A DNA stretch of 57,133 nt from Catenulispora sp. MAP5-51 (GTDB lineage Bacteria; Actinomycetota; Actinomycetes; Streptomycetales; Catenulisporaceae), in NCBI RefSeq assembly GCF_041261205.1, contig NZ_JBGCCH010000047.1:1-57133 (forward strand), written 5' to 3'. The translations under genes and the position numbers were made by a program. Below, piece after piece: positions 25,826 to 35,800 of this stretch (its first letter is position 1; each line of letters opens with the position of its first letter). A model generated the notes under the pieces. That model was not told where the DNA came from, made no database searches, and saw nothing but the letters and a program-made list of their open reading frames with translations.

Positions 25826-28243
25826 CTACGGAAGCCGCCAGACCTGCGCGAGCGTGCCGTTGCAGGCGTAGACCTGCAGTTGGGTTCCGTTGGTCGTCGT
25901 AGCGGATGGGTCGTCGAGGCAGAGTCCGGATTGCGGGTTGGTGAGCGACCCGGCGTAGGTGCCGTTGCTCGACCACCGCCACTGTTGGGCGCCGGTGCCG
26001 TTGCAGGTGTACAGCTGGACCTTGGTGCCGTTGGTCCGGCCGCCGCCGTTGACGTCCAGGCACTTACCCAGGGCTTGGATCGTGCCGTCCGACTCCAGCG
26101 ACCACACCTGGGTCTGGGAGCCGTTGCAGTCGAAAAGGTCCGCCGGCTGGAAGTTCGCCGATTGGCCGTTCATCACGTCCAGGCACTTCCCAGCAACACC
26201 GGAGGCCGCCGGCCCGGTCGGGCCCGCTCCGAAGCCGCCTGAGGGCAGGCTGAACCACTGCTGTCGACTGTCCGCGCACGCCGCGATGTCCAACACGGAG
26301 CCCGGGGCAGCAGTACCCGAGGACACGTCAAGACAGAGCCCTGAGACGGCGTTGAGCAGTGTGCCGTTGGTGTTTTTCCACTGCTGGTTGGCGCCGCCGT
26401 TGCAGTCCCACAGTTCCACCGGGGTACCGGCTGTGGTCGCGGCGCCGGTGATGTCCAGGCACTTGCCCTGGGCGCGCAGCGTTCCGTCGGAGGCGGCGGT
26501 CCACTGCTGGCCGGCGCTGCCGGAACAGGTGTTGATGACAGCGGCCGCGCCGTCTGCCGCCGAACCGCCGGCGGTGTCCAGGCAGGTGCCGTTCTCCTGG
26601 GAGACGACCGGGCCGGTCGGGCCGGTGGGACCGGTCGGCCAGGGGATCTGGGTGGAGTGGTAGTAGGTGATGCCCAACTCGTCCCAGCGCGGACCCTGCG
26701 CTGCGACGCGCGTAGCGAAGTCGGTGAAGTCGCCGCTGGTGACCGTCTGCGGGGACCAGCCGAGTTCGGCATAGGCGGTGATGCGCGGGAAGGCCAGGTA
26801 GTCGACGTCTGCGAGAGTGTCCGCGGTCTCGGTCCACACCGGCGCCTCCAAGCCCAGGACCGCCGAGGCTGGAACGCCGGACAGGTAGCTCGCCGGGTCC
26901 CAGCCGTACGCCGCCTGCATGTCGGTCTCGGCAGCCCAGTTGAGCCCGATGACAGTCGAGTCGTTGTACTTCTCGTCCATGTAGGCGCGCGAGGCGGGTG
27001 CCATGATCAGCTTCGTACCGTTGTTCGCAGCCGCCGCCACCTGGGAGGCACCGGTGGCGCCCCAGTACTCTGCGACGGTCGAGGGGGCGAGTGTGGAGTT
27101 GATGATCGAGTCCCAGCCGATCGCGGTTTTGCCGTACTTGTCGACGTCCTGCTGGGCCCAGGTCATGAAGTTCGCGTAGTCGCTCCCACTCACGCCGGAC
27201 GCTTCGTCGCCGCCTACGGAGATGTACGGTCCGGGAGTGATCGCCGCCATCTGGCCGATGACGTCGTCGATGAAGGACTTGTCGATGGACGCGGTGGTGC
27301 ACAGCGAGTTGCCCAGGACCCCGATGGTGGTGGACACCGGCGGGGCGGTGCCGTTGCAGTTGAGCTCGCCGTAGGAGGCCAGCGCGGCGGTGACGTGTCC
27401 CGGCATGTCGATCTCGGGCACGATGGTGACGTAGCGGGCTGCGGCGTAGGCGACGATCTGCTGGTACTGCTCCTGCGTGTAGTAGCCGCCCGCACCGCCG
27501 CCCACCGCGGTCGCGGAGCCGACGCCGGTCAGGTTCGGCCAGCCGTTGATCGCGATGCGCCAGCCCTGGTCGTCGCTCAGGTGCAGGTGCAGATAGTCGA
27601 TCTTGTACAGAGCCAGCTGGTCGATGTACTTCTCGACCTGGTCGACGGTGAAGAAATGCCGGGAGACGTCGAGCATCGCCCCGCGGTAGGTCATGCGCGG
27701 GTAGTCCAGGATGTGCCCACCGGGCACGGTCCATGGTCCGGGTTGCACACTGGATGCCTCGATCTGCGGCGGCAGCAGCTGCCGCAGCGTCTGCACCCCG
27801 GCAAACAGTCCGGCCGGCTGCTGGGCGCGGATGACGACACCGGAGCCGGTGACATCCAGCGTGTACCCCTGCGAGCCGACAGACGGATCAGCGCCGGACA
27901 GCAGCAACACGATCCCGCCGCTCGGCGTACCGGTCGTCTGCTGGACCGGCAACGAGAACCCGGTGGCCGGATCGAGAACCCCGGCCAGGAACTGGCCGAC
28001 CTGTCCGGCGGCGGTCGAGTTCGCCGCGGTGTAGATCGGCGTCGTCGCAGTGATCTGATACGACGATGATGCGTTCGGCTGAACCTGGACCGGCTGCGGA
28101 ACCAGGGAACTCATCGACGGTGGCGAGGTGCTGCTCACCTTGGTCGCCGTCGCCTGCGCTGCCGACGTGACAGCGGCACCCAAGAGCGTGGCGGCGACGG
28201 CGACGAGGGTTGTCAGGCGTCTTGCCCGATGGCGGACGTGCAT
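25826..28243 (-). CDS. Secreted beta-N-acetylhexosaminidase, GH20, with two ricin-type lectin regions
   Basis: 805 residues. The signal peptide is MHVRHRARRLTTLVAVAATL. A GH20b N-domain (SLVPQPVQVQ...) precedes the GH20 barrel: ILDYPRMTYRGAMLDVSRHFF, LHLHLSDDQGWRI, VPEIDMPGHV, and the catalytic pair D346-E347 in ISVGGDEASG. The barrel ends near PTGPTGPTGPVVS, a Gly/Pro/Thr linker. Two ricin B-type trefoils follow with QxW repeats (GQQW, NQQW, RQQW; TQVW, AQQW, AQVW). It removes terminal GlcNAc/GalNAc outside the cell. ATG 28243 has AAAGGA upstream. It starts 29 bp after the GH29 stop, so the two are probably co-transcribed. Confidence 0.94.
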   Translation of the reverse strand: MHVRHRARRLTTLVAVAATLLGAAVTSAAQATATKVSSTSPPSMSSLVPQPVQVQPNASSSYQITATTPIYTAANSTAAGQVGQFLAGVLDPATGFSLPVQQTTGTPSGGIVLLLSGADPSVGSQGYTLDVTGSGVVIRAQQPAGLFAGVQTLRQLLPPQIEASSVQPGPWTVPGGHILDYPRMTYRGAMLDVSRHFFTVDQVEKYIDQLALYKIDYLHLHLSDDQGWRIAINGWPNLTGVGSATAVGGGAGGYYTQEQYQQIVAYAAARYVTIVPEIDMPGHVTAALASYGELNCNGTAPPVSTTIGVLGNSLCTTASIDKSFIDDVIGQMAAITPGPYISVGGDEASGVSGSDYANFMTWAQQDVDKYGKTAIGWDSIINSTLAPSTVAEYWGATGASQVAAAANNGTKLIMAPASRAYMDEKYNDSTVIGLNWAAETDMQAAYGWDPASYLSGVPASAVLGLEAPVWTETADTLADVDYLAFPRITAYAELGWSPQTVTSGDFTDFATRVAAQGPRWDELGITYYHSTQIPWPTGPTGPTGPVVSQENGTCLDTAGGSAADGAAAVINTCSGSAGQQWTAASDGTLRAQGKCLDITGAATTAGTPVELWDCNGGANQQWKNTNGTLLNAVSGLCLDVSSGTAAPGSVLDIAACADSRQQWFSLPSGGFGAGPTGPAASGVAGKCLDVMNGQSANFQPADLFDCNGSQTQVWSLESDGTIQALGKCLDVNGGGRTNGTKVQLYTCNGTGAQQWRWSSNGTYAGSLTNPQSGLCLDDPSATTTNGTQLQVYACNGTLAQVWRLP

Positions 28244-28272
28244 GGGGGTCCTTTCGGTGGGATTTCGAATGG

Positions 28273-30270
28273 CTAGGGCTGGGTCCACTTCTGGTTGGTG
28301 CCGCCGTTGCAGTCCCAGATCTCCAGCTGAGTGCCGGCTCCACCGAAGGCCGTGTCATCCAGGCAGCGTCCGGACTGCACGCTCTTCAGGGATCCGTCGG
28401 GTTGCGGCGTCCACTGCTGGTTCGCACCGCCGTTGCAGTCCCACAGCTCGACAAGCGCGCCGTTGCCGGTGCCCTGGCCGGTGACGTCCAGGCACTTGCC
28501 CAAAGCCGTCACGGTGCCATCACCCGGCTCGGTCCACTGCTGGGCGCCGGTGCCGTTGCAGCCGTACACCTGAACAGGGGTGCCGTTGGCGGAACTGGCG
28601 CTACGCACGTCCATGCACAGACCCTGATACCCGGTAATCGCTCCGGCGGCCGAGCGATACAAGCCGAACTCGGCGATGGCCGGGTTGGCGCGGGCGCCGG
28701 TGATGCGCAGCCGCACTTTGGTGGTGGTGACCGGGGTGGTCAGCCGGGTCAGCTTCTTCTGGCCGATGGTGGTGTCGGTGGCGATCTGCGTCCAGGCGCC
28801 GTTCTGCCAGGCGTCAACGGCGTAGGACTCGACGCGCTGGCCGACGTTCAGGTCTTCCTGGGCGGAGATGACGTTGAACGTGGTGGCTTGCGGCAGCGTG
28901 TAAACCAGGGCGCCGGTGGTGGCGGTGGGCTGCCAGGAGGTGTCCAGGTTCCCGTCGAGCGCCAGGTCCGGGGTGTGCCCGGCGGTGTTGGTGGTGCCGT
29001 CGTCGTTCGCCGCGGTGGCTCCGGCCGCGAGGTTGGTGCCGAACGTGGCGGAGATGGCGTTGTGGAAGTTCGTCAACGCCATCACCGCTGAGGAGTCGAA
29101 GACGCCTTGCTGGTTGGGTGGCACGTCCAGCAGAAGGTTGCAGTTCTGGCCGACCGAACTGTAGTAGAGGTCGGTCAGGGCGCTCTGGGATTGCAGGGTG
29201 TCGCCGGGGTGCCAGTACCAGTTGTGGTTGGCCGACAAGGTGGTGTCGCATTCCGCGGGTGTCCAGCGCAGGCCGTTCCAGGCGCTGGTGCCGTCGGCGT
29301 TGCGTTGGGACAGGATGTCGTCGCCGCCGATGTCCGTGGCCCCGTTGCCGCCGGGGACAGCCAGGCGCGTGTCCGCGGCGGTGGAAGGATCGCCGTCGAA
29401 GGGCATCACGTCCCACTCGGACAGCCGCGCGGCGCCGGATTCGTTGCCGACCCAGCGTGCGTCAGGGCCCTGGTCGTTGAAGATGACCGCGTTCGGCTGG
29501 AGTTTGCGGACCATCGAGATCCAGTTGGGGAAGTCGTAGTTCTGGGTGCGGTTGGTCGGGTTGGCACCGTCCCACCAGACCTCGTCGATTTCGCCGTACT
29601 TGGTGAGGGTCTCGTAGAGGGTGTTCTCGTAGTAGGTGTTGTAGTCGTCTGAGTTGAAGGAGAACGTCGTCCCGTTGACGATCTCGGAGGGATCCGACGG
29701 GATGGTCACCGGCTTGGCCGCGCTGCCGTTGGCGAAGGTTCCGCCGGGCTGGGCCTCGTGCAGATCGGCCGGGCCGAGGTAGATGCCGACCTTCAAGCCG
29801 TACTTGTGCATCGAATCGGTGAAGCTCTTCAAGATGTCGCCTTGACCGTTGTCCCAGGAGGAGGAGGCGACGCCGTAGGTGGAGTACTTGGAGGGGAACA
29901 GCAGGAATCCGTCGGCATGCTTGGCGGTGAGGATGACTTCCTTGAACCCGGCGTTCTTCAGGGTGCTGACCCACTGGTCGGTGTTGAGGCCGGTGGGCTG
30001 GAACAGGTTCGGAGATGTGGTGCCGGTGCCCTGCTCGGTTCCGTCGTAGGTGTTGAGGCCGAAGTGGATGAACGCGGTCTGCTCCAGCCGCTGCCAGGCG
30101 AGCTGGTTTGGTGAGGGGGTGACGCCGGCCGCCTTCGCGATGATCTGCGCCGGGGTGTCGTTCGGGTAGATCGCGGTCACCTCCGCGGCCGATGCGGCGG
30201 TGGCGCTCAGGAGCGCGGCGGCGATGGCGACGAGGGCTGTCAGGCGTCTTGCCCGATGACGGACACGCAT
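28273..30270 (-). CDS. Secreted alpha-L-fucosidase, GH29, with F5/8-like and ricin modules
   Basis: 665 residues. The signal peptide MRVRHRARRLTALVAIAAAL is almost identical to that of the following GH20 protein. GH29 barrel: QTAFIHFGLNTYDG, LTAKHADGFLLFPS, nucleophile D234 in DEVWWDGANPTN, and NCNLLLDVPPNQQG. An F5/8-like module (LALDGNLDTSWQPT...) follows, then a ricin trefoil (AQQW, NQQW, NQKW). It acts on terminal alpha-fucose extracellularly; the module set suggests insoluble or complex glycan substrates. ATG 30270 has AAGGAAGG upstream. Differs from the cytoplasmic GH29 at 13915, which has no signal or lectin modules. Confidence 0.94.
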   Translation of the reverse strand: MRVRHRARRLTALVAIAAALLSATAASAAEVTAIYPNDTPAQIIAKAAGVTPSPNQLAWQRLEQTAFIHFGLNTYDGTEQGTGTTSPNLFQPTGLNTDQWVSTLKNAGFKEVILTAKHADGFLLFPSKYSTYGVASSSWDNGQGDILKSFTDSMHKYGLKVGIYLGPADLHEAQPGGTFANGSAAKPVTIPSDPSEIVNGTTFSFNSDDYNTYYENTLYETLTKYGEIDEVWWDGANPTNRTQNYDFPNWISMVRKLQPNAVIFNDQGPDARWVGNESGAARLSEWDVMPFDGDPSTAADTRLAVPGGNGATDIGGDDILSQRNADGTSAWNGLRWTPAECDTTLSANHNWYWHPGDTLQSQSALTDLYYSSVGQNCNLLLDVPPNQQGVFDSSAVMALTNFHNAISATFGTNLAAGATAANDDGTTNTAGHTPDLALDGNLDTSWQPTATTGALVYTLPQATTFNVISAQEDLNVGQRVESYAVDAWQNGAWTQIATDTTIGQKKLTRLTTPVTTTKVRLRITGARANPAIAEFGLYRSAAGAITGYQGLCMDVRSASSANGTPVQVYGCNGTGAQQWTEPGDGTVTALGKCLDVTGQGTGNGALVELWDCNGGANQQWTPQPDGSLKSVQSGRCLDDTAFGGAGTQLEIWDCNGGTNQKWTQP

Positions 30271-30313
30271 GGTCCTTCCTTTCGGTGCGATATCGATGCG
30301 TGCGGGTCTTGGG

Positions 30314-30350
30314 CGGTGCGCGCCGCGGGTCGAGCCGGCGGCGCGCACCG
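30314..30350 (-). terminator. Hairpin between GH59 and GH29 genes
   Basis: 13-bp perfect stem CGGTGCGCGCCGC (30314-30326) with complement at 30338-30350 and an 11-nt loop, ~30 bp after the GH59 stop. Confidence 0.72.
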
Positions 30351-30380
30351 GTCTTCAGGTGCTGGTTACCGCTGGGGGGG

Positions 30381-32771
30381 CTAGGGCAAGGTCCACTTCT
30401 GGTTGGCGCCGCCGTTGCAGTCCCAGATCTCCAGCTGGGTGCCGTTGGTCGTGGCGAATCCGGGATCATCGAGACACCGCCCGGATTGCGCGCTCTTGAG
30501 GGAGCCGTCGGGTTGGGGTGTCCATTGCTGATTGGCGCCGCCGTTGCAGTCCCACAGCTCAACGAGCGTGCCGTTGGCTGTGCCTTGGCCGGTGACGTCC
30601 ATGCACTTGCCGCCGAAGGTCAGCGTGCCGTTGCCCCAGGTCCACGACTGCGCCGCGGTTCCGTTGCAGTCCCACAACTGGACGTGCGTGCCGTTGGTCG
30701 TCGAGGCGGTGCTGTCGTCGACGCACTTGTCGGCCAGACCCGATGTGATGGGCCCGGTTTGTGGTGGGGTCACCGTGCCCGGCGTGAGCGCGAAGTTGTC
30801 GAACTGGGCGCTCTGGTAGCCGACGACGCCCAGGCCTGCCTGGCCGTTGGCGAAGGCGTTGTCGGTGGCGCTGCCGGCGACTGCGCCGTCGATCACCGCC
30901 GACAAGGTCGAGCCCTGCATCTTCAGTGCGATGGTGTGCCAGGTGCCGGTGCCGAGCGCCGCAACCGTCCCGGAGGCAAGGGTGGTGAAGTTCCAGCTGG
31001 TGTCGCTGCGCAGGATCGACCAGGCGCCAGTGGTGGAGACGCGCAGGTGGTATGCGTTCAGGCCGTTGTCGTTGCGTCCCTGCTGGCCGACGCGGCCGAG
31101 CAGTTCCACTGTGCCGGCTTGCGGGAGCATGACGTCGGAGGTGACGGTGTAGTTGGACCAGGACGCGTCGCCCATGTACGTGTACGGGTCGTAGTAGGCC
31201 TCGTTGGTCCAGCGGATCGGCGTGGTCGTGGCCATCTGCTGCAGGCAGCTGCCGGAGCGGCCGGCGGCGCAGGCCGTGGTGGCGAACGCGCCGTTCATGT
31301 CCGAGAAGTACTTCGGCGACGTGCTGGCGGCCGGGGTTTCGAAGTTGTCCGTGTACGGCAGCGCCAGTGCGGAGGCCGTCGGGGACGTCGCGGTGCCCTT
31401 GCCCTGGCCGGTGGTCGTGGTGACGGTGTAGACGTAACCCGGCTGCAGCGTCAGGGAATACGAGCCGCCGGATGGGGTGATGTCCTGCGCGTGGACGAAG
31501 TAGTCGGCGAGGTTCGACGAGTTCACATTCGTCGCCCAGACGTGGACGGTGCCGGTCGACAGGCCACCGGAGATAGTGAACGACGCGGTCTGCGCGGCGG
31601 TGGCGTCCATCGTCTCGATGACGGTGCTGTAGTCGGAGTTGTTCGTCGACTTCAACGTCACGTAGCTGCCGTTGGACCGGTTGCCGCCGAGGAAGCCGCT
31701 CGCCGAGTCGATGTAGTGCCAGCCGGGTGAGGTGAACTGGGTCGTCTGTGCGGTGACCCAGGTGGTCTTGCCGATGTTGTAGTTGCCGGACCAGGGCTGG
31801 TTCGCGATCGACATGCCGTCGGTGCTGAACGACATGTTCGGGTAGAGCGCGGCGATCACCGGCCAGTTGATGTACGCGGTCATCTTGCCGTCGAGGTAGC
31901 CGCGATTGATGCCGCGTGCGGTGGCGGCCGCGCCGGCGTTCGCGTCCTGCGAGCCGTTCTCACTGGCCCACAGCGGCTTGCCCAGGCTCTGCGCGTTCGC
32001 GGTGCTGTCGCAGGTGCTCTCCGAGCTCAGGTATCCGCACGGATAGTGGGTGCCGACGATGTCGACGGCGTTCTTGAGCGCGGAGTCGGTGGTCATCGCA
32101 TCGGCGATGCTCCAGTCGTCGTCGGCGCCGACGACCTTGGTCGCGGCGTGCCCGTTGGCGACCAGCGCGGTCTTCAGGTTCTCGTACCAGGTGGCGTTGT
32201 AGCCGCGTTCGTTCCAGCCGCCGAGGTAGTCGATGCTCAGGTTGTGCTGCGCGGCGCAGCCGAACCAGGACATCAGATAGTTGATCATGTCGGTGGACCA
32301 GAAGTTCCCGCCGCCGATCCACCCCGGCGCACCCCAGGCCAGACCGTAGAGCTTGATGTTGGGGTTGCGTGCCTTGGCCTGCTCGGCGAGCCACCACTCG
32401 TAGCCCTGGTTGCAGTCGACGCCGCCCTGGGTGTGCTCGATGCTCGGCTCGGCGCCGTTGGTCGAGTTGGTGTCCCCACCGATCTCGATCTTCAAGATCT
32501 GCAGGTCGGCTCCGTAGCCGGGCTTGAACAGGTAGTCCAGCAGTTGGCTGCGCTCCGGCTCGGGGTAGTCGATCAGCAGGCGGGAGTTGCCCCCGCCGCC
32601 GGATATCGCGCCGACACCGTCGAACACCGAGCCGGGCTGAGTGCCGTCAATGGTGATCGCGGTGTTGGTCGCGGCGTGGGCTGGGGGCCCGAAAGCCCAA
32701 ACGGTCAGGGTGCTGATGATCAGCGCCAGCACCGTCGTGAGAGCGGTGCGGCGCCTGATGGCGTGGGACAT
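30381..32771 (-). CDS. Secreted GH59 (galactocerebrosidase-type) beta-galactosidase with ricin module
   Basis: 796 residues, signal peptide ~1-33. The catalytic domain follows the GALC pattern closely: VFDGVGAISGGGGNSRLLID, YPEPERSQLLDYLFKPGYGA, LQILKIEIGGD, GYEWWLAEQAKARNPNIKLY. The acid/base is E188 in GGWNERGYN and the nucleophile E271 in LWASENGSQ. The post-catalytic EPWSG-like segment appears as QPWSGNYNIG...WVTAQTTQFTSPGW. A lectin-like beta-sandwich (~480-660) and a C-terminal ricin trefoil follow. Animal members hydrolyse galactosylceramide; the natural bacterial substrate is unknown. ATG 32771 has AGGAG upstream. Confidence 0.92.
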   Translation of the reverse strand: MSHAIRRRTALTTVLALIISTLTVWAFGPPAHAATNTAITIDGTQPGSVFDGVGAISGGGGNSRLLIDYPEPERSQLLDYLFKPGYGADLQILKIEIGGDTNSTNGAEPSIEHTQGGVDCNQGYEWWLAEQAKARNPNIKLYGLAWGAPGWIGGGNFWSTDMINYLMSWFGCAAQHNLSIDYLGGWNERGYNATWYENLKTALVANGHAATKVVGADDDWSIADAMTTDSALKNAVDIVGTHYPCGYLSSESTCDSTANAQSLGKPLWASENGSQDANAGAAATARGINRGYLDGKMTAYINWPVIAALYPNMSFSTDGMSIANQPWSGNYNIGKTTWVTAQTTQFTSPGWHYIDSASGFLGGNRSNGSYVTLKSTNNSDYSTVIETMDATAAQTASFTISGGLSTGTVHVWATNVNSSNLADYFVHAQDITPSGGSYSLTLQPGYVYTVTTTTGQGKGTATSPTASALALPYTDNFETPAASTSPKYFSDMNGAFATTACAAGRSGSCLQQMATTTPIRWTNEAYYDPYTYMGDASWSNYTVTSDVMLPQAGTVELLGRVGQQGRNDNGLNAYHLRVSTTGAWSILRSDTSWNFTTLASGTVAALGTGTWHTIALKMQGSTLSAVIDGAVAGSATDNAFANGQAGLGVVGYQSAQFDNFALTPGTVTPPQTGPITSGLADKCVDDSTASTTNGTHVQLWDCNGTAAQSWTWGNGTLTFGGKCMDVTGQGTANGTLVELWDCNGGANQQWTPQPDGSLKSAQSGRCLDDPGFATTNGTQLEIWDCNGGANQKWTLP

Positions 32772-32872
32772 GGCGGCTCCTGGGGTTGTGGAGCTTCAAC
32801 GGATATCGGGGTTCGGCGCCTTGCCTCGGAGGTCTGCTTGCGGATGGATGTGGCGAGTCGTGCTGTCAGCGG

Positions 32873-35800
32873 TCAGGACAAAGTCCATTTCTGGTTGGGA
32901 CCGCCATTGCAGTCCCAGATCTCCAGCTGGGTACCGGAACCGCCGAACGCGGTGTCATCGAGGCACCGGCCGGATTGGGGATTGAGCACGGAGCCGTCGG
33001 CGCGGGCCTGCCACTGCTGGGCACCAGTCGTGTTACAGGAGTACAGCTGCACCAGGGTGCCGTTGGCGGTAGCGCCGCCGGATACGTCCAGGCACTTGCC
33101 GAGAGCCGTCAGGGTCCCGTCGCCGGGTACCGTCCACTGTTGGGCCGGGCTGTTGTTGCAGCCATAGACCTGCACCGGAGTACCATCCGCGCTGTTCCCG
33201 CCGCGCGCATCCACGCACAGGCCCTGATAGCCGATGATCGTGCCTGATCCGCTACCGGATGCGGCAGTGACAGCCAGTTCGGTGATCCGCGCGGTCCCGG
33301 AGGAACCCGCTTGGTAGCGCAGGTAGCGGTAGGACGCAGTAGGGAAGGACACCGTCGTGGTGCTGCCGGAAGTGGCGGCCTGGCTGCCGAGCGTGGTCCA
33401 GGTGCTGTCGTCGTTAGAGCCTTGGACGCTGTAGGCAGTGGTGGAGCCGTCGGCGACGACCTGGACTTGGCTGAACGAGGTTGTGGTGCCGAGATCGACG
33501 GTCAGGTTCGCGCCGGCCGAGGTGGCGTGCCAGGCGGTGGCCGGGCTGCCGTCGACCGCCGCGGCGGCCGGGTAGCTGGGATCGGCGCTGGAGGCGGTGA
33601 CGCTCTTGCACTGCGCCAGGTTCGTCGAGGCCGAAGGCGTCCGGGTGGGCACGGTCAGCGTCGAGCCGCTGGTCACGGTCTGTACCGGTGCACCGGCGAT
33701 GGTCACCGGCAGGTTCGGGCCGGCGGTGACGGTGATGGTGGTGCCGCCGGGGCGGATCGACAGGTTGTAGGTGCTGCCGTGCCACTGCAGACCGGTCAGG
33801 TCCAGCCCCGGCAGCTGCGGGGGCAGGTTCGGGTCGAGCTGCACAGAACTGGAGTCCCAGCGCAGACCGGTGAATCCGTACTCGAACTCCTGCAGGAACC
33901 CTCCCGTGCCGGTGGTGAACGTGAACGCGCCACCGCCGCGGGTCTCGCTGAACTGGTCGAACGGGGCGCGGATGAACGGGGTGGAGCTGCGCTGGAGGTA
34001 GGTGTAGGAGTCGCAGCGGGAACCCGCCAGCGCGGCACTGTCGATCGTGTTGATCGAGTCGGTCATCGACGGGGCGTTGATGTCGGTGATCGGGGCGTAG
34101 TAGTCGAGGTCGTTCTGGGCGATGGTAGCCGTCATCGGCACGTTCCACGGGTACTGCATCATCGTGACGTCGGCCTGCTTGACGGTGGTCGTGGTGAAGC
34201 CGTCGTACTGCAGGTATCGCTGGTCGGCGGTGTCGAAAGGGATGTCCTGCCCGAGCCCGCCGGCGACAGTCGTCCAGTTCGCGTCGGCCGTGTTGCCGGT
34301 GATCTGCGCGGCCCGGGTCGCGATCTGAAGGGTTTCCTGTGCCGCCGCGTTGGTGTAAGCGTCGTCGTTGACGTTGTCGTGGTACTCGTCGGGCCCCATC
34401 ACGTTACGGATCTGGTAGGCACCAGGCTTGTTCGGGTCGGGTACGGCGCGTGAGGCGAAGTACCGTGCGGCGTCGCGGAGCACCGGCCACGCGGTGGCGC
34501 CGAGCCACGAGGTGTCGCCGGCGGCCTCGTAGTACTGCCACTGGGCCAGAGCTATGTCGGCGGTGATGTGGATCTCGTCGGTGCCTTCGGGGTTCCCCGG
34601 CGGGATCGACTCATTGCCGGTCAGCGCGCTCTCCCACGGGAACTTCGCCCCGTTGAGCGACAGAGCCGCGGCGGCAGCCTGGGCCGCGGGCAGCAGTCTC
34701 TGCCGGTAGGCATCGGCGCCGACTGCGATGTCAGGGTGCTGCGCGAGCAGTGCCGGGTACATCCAGGTCTCCATGTCCCAGAACACGTGCCCGTTGTAGC
34801 CGTCCGACGACAGCCCGCCCGGCGTGCTGCTCCAGTCGACGCCGGCCCTGGTGCTCTCCAGCAGGTAGAACATGCTCGCCCGGATCTGCCCGGTGAGGGT
34901 GTCATCGCCTGGGACGGAGACGTCTGCGGACCACAGCTTCGACCACGCCTGGTGGTTGCGGGCCGTGACGCCGGCGGTGCCGAGGTTCGCCGCGTCCGTC
35001 GCCTGGCTGAGCGCATAGGCCTGCGGGGTGGACGCGGTCAGCGTACGGTCGGTGTCGTTGCTGGCGGCGATTCCGACGAACTTCGTCGCGGTGTACGTGG
35101 TTTCGGACTGCACGGTCAACGACGCGCTCTGCGCAGCCGGGGCACCGGCGGTCGGAGTGGTGGCCGTGGCCACGCTCGAACCGTTGACGCGCAGCACCGA
35201 GGCGATCGCGGCGCTCACGCCGGTGCCCTGCGCCACAGCGTTCTCAGTCAGCGTGCCGCTGGATCCGTTCACGGCAGGCGAGGTGGCGCTGTCGTGCACC
35301 TGACCCCGCCCGTCGAGCGCGTCAACGATCGTCGCCGAGCCGGACCAGTGCGGAGTGAAGGCCATGGTGACCATACCGACGTGGCCGTTGCTCTGGTCGG
35401 CGTTGACGGTATAGCCGAAATCGGTGGCGCGGCCCGAGGGCGCGGTCCAGGTGAAGGACGTGGTCAGGGTCCCCGTGCTCATGTCCAGCGTCTGTCGATA
35501 GTTGGACTTCGTGCCCTGCTGCGTCTGGGCGACCGCGGTCGGCATGGCGCCGGATGCCGGATAGGCCGCGACGGTGTCGATGTTGACCTGTCCGCTGTCG
35601 TTCGGCCCGACCGTGACGGCTACCGTGGCAGTCCCGACGCTCAGGACCGCCGGCACATTGACGGTGCTCCAGGAGTTCCAGCTCCCGGTGGGCGGCAGCG
35701 TGATCTGCTGCGGCATGCCGCCGTTGACGATCACCGACACCGTCTCGGAGCCGGAGTTGCCGTTGGCATACCGGATGCCCACGAGCGATGCTCCGGCGCT

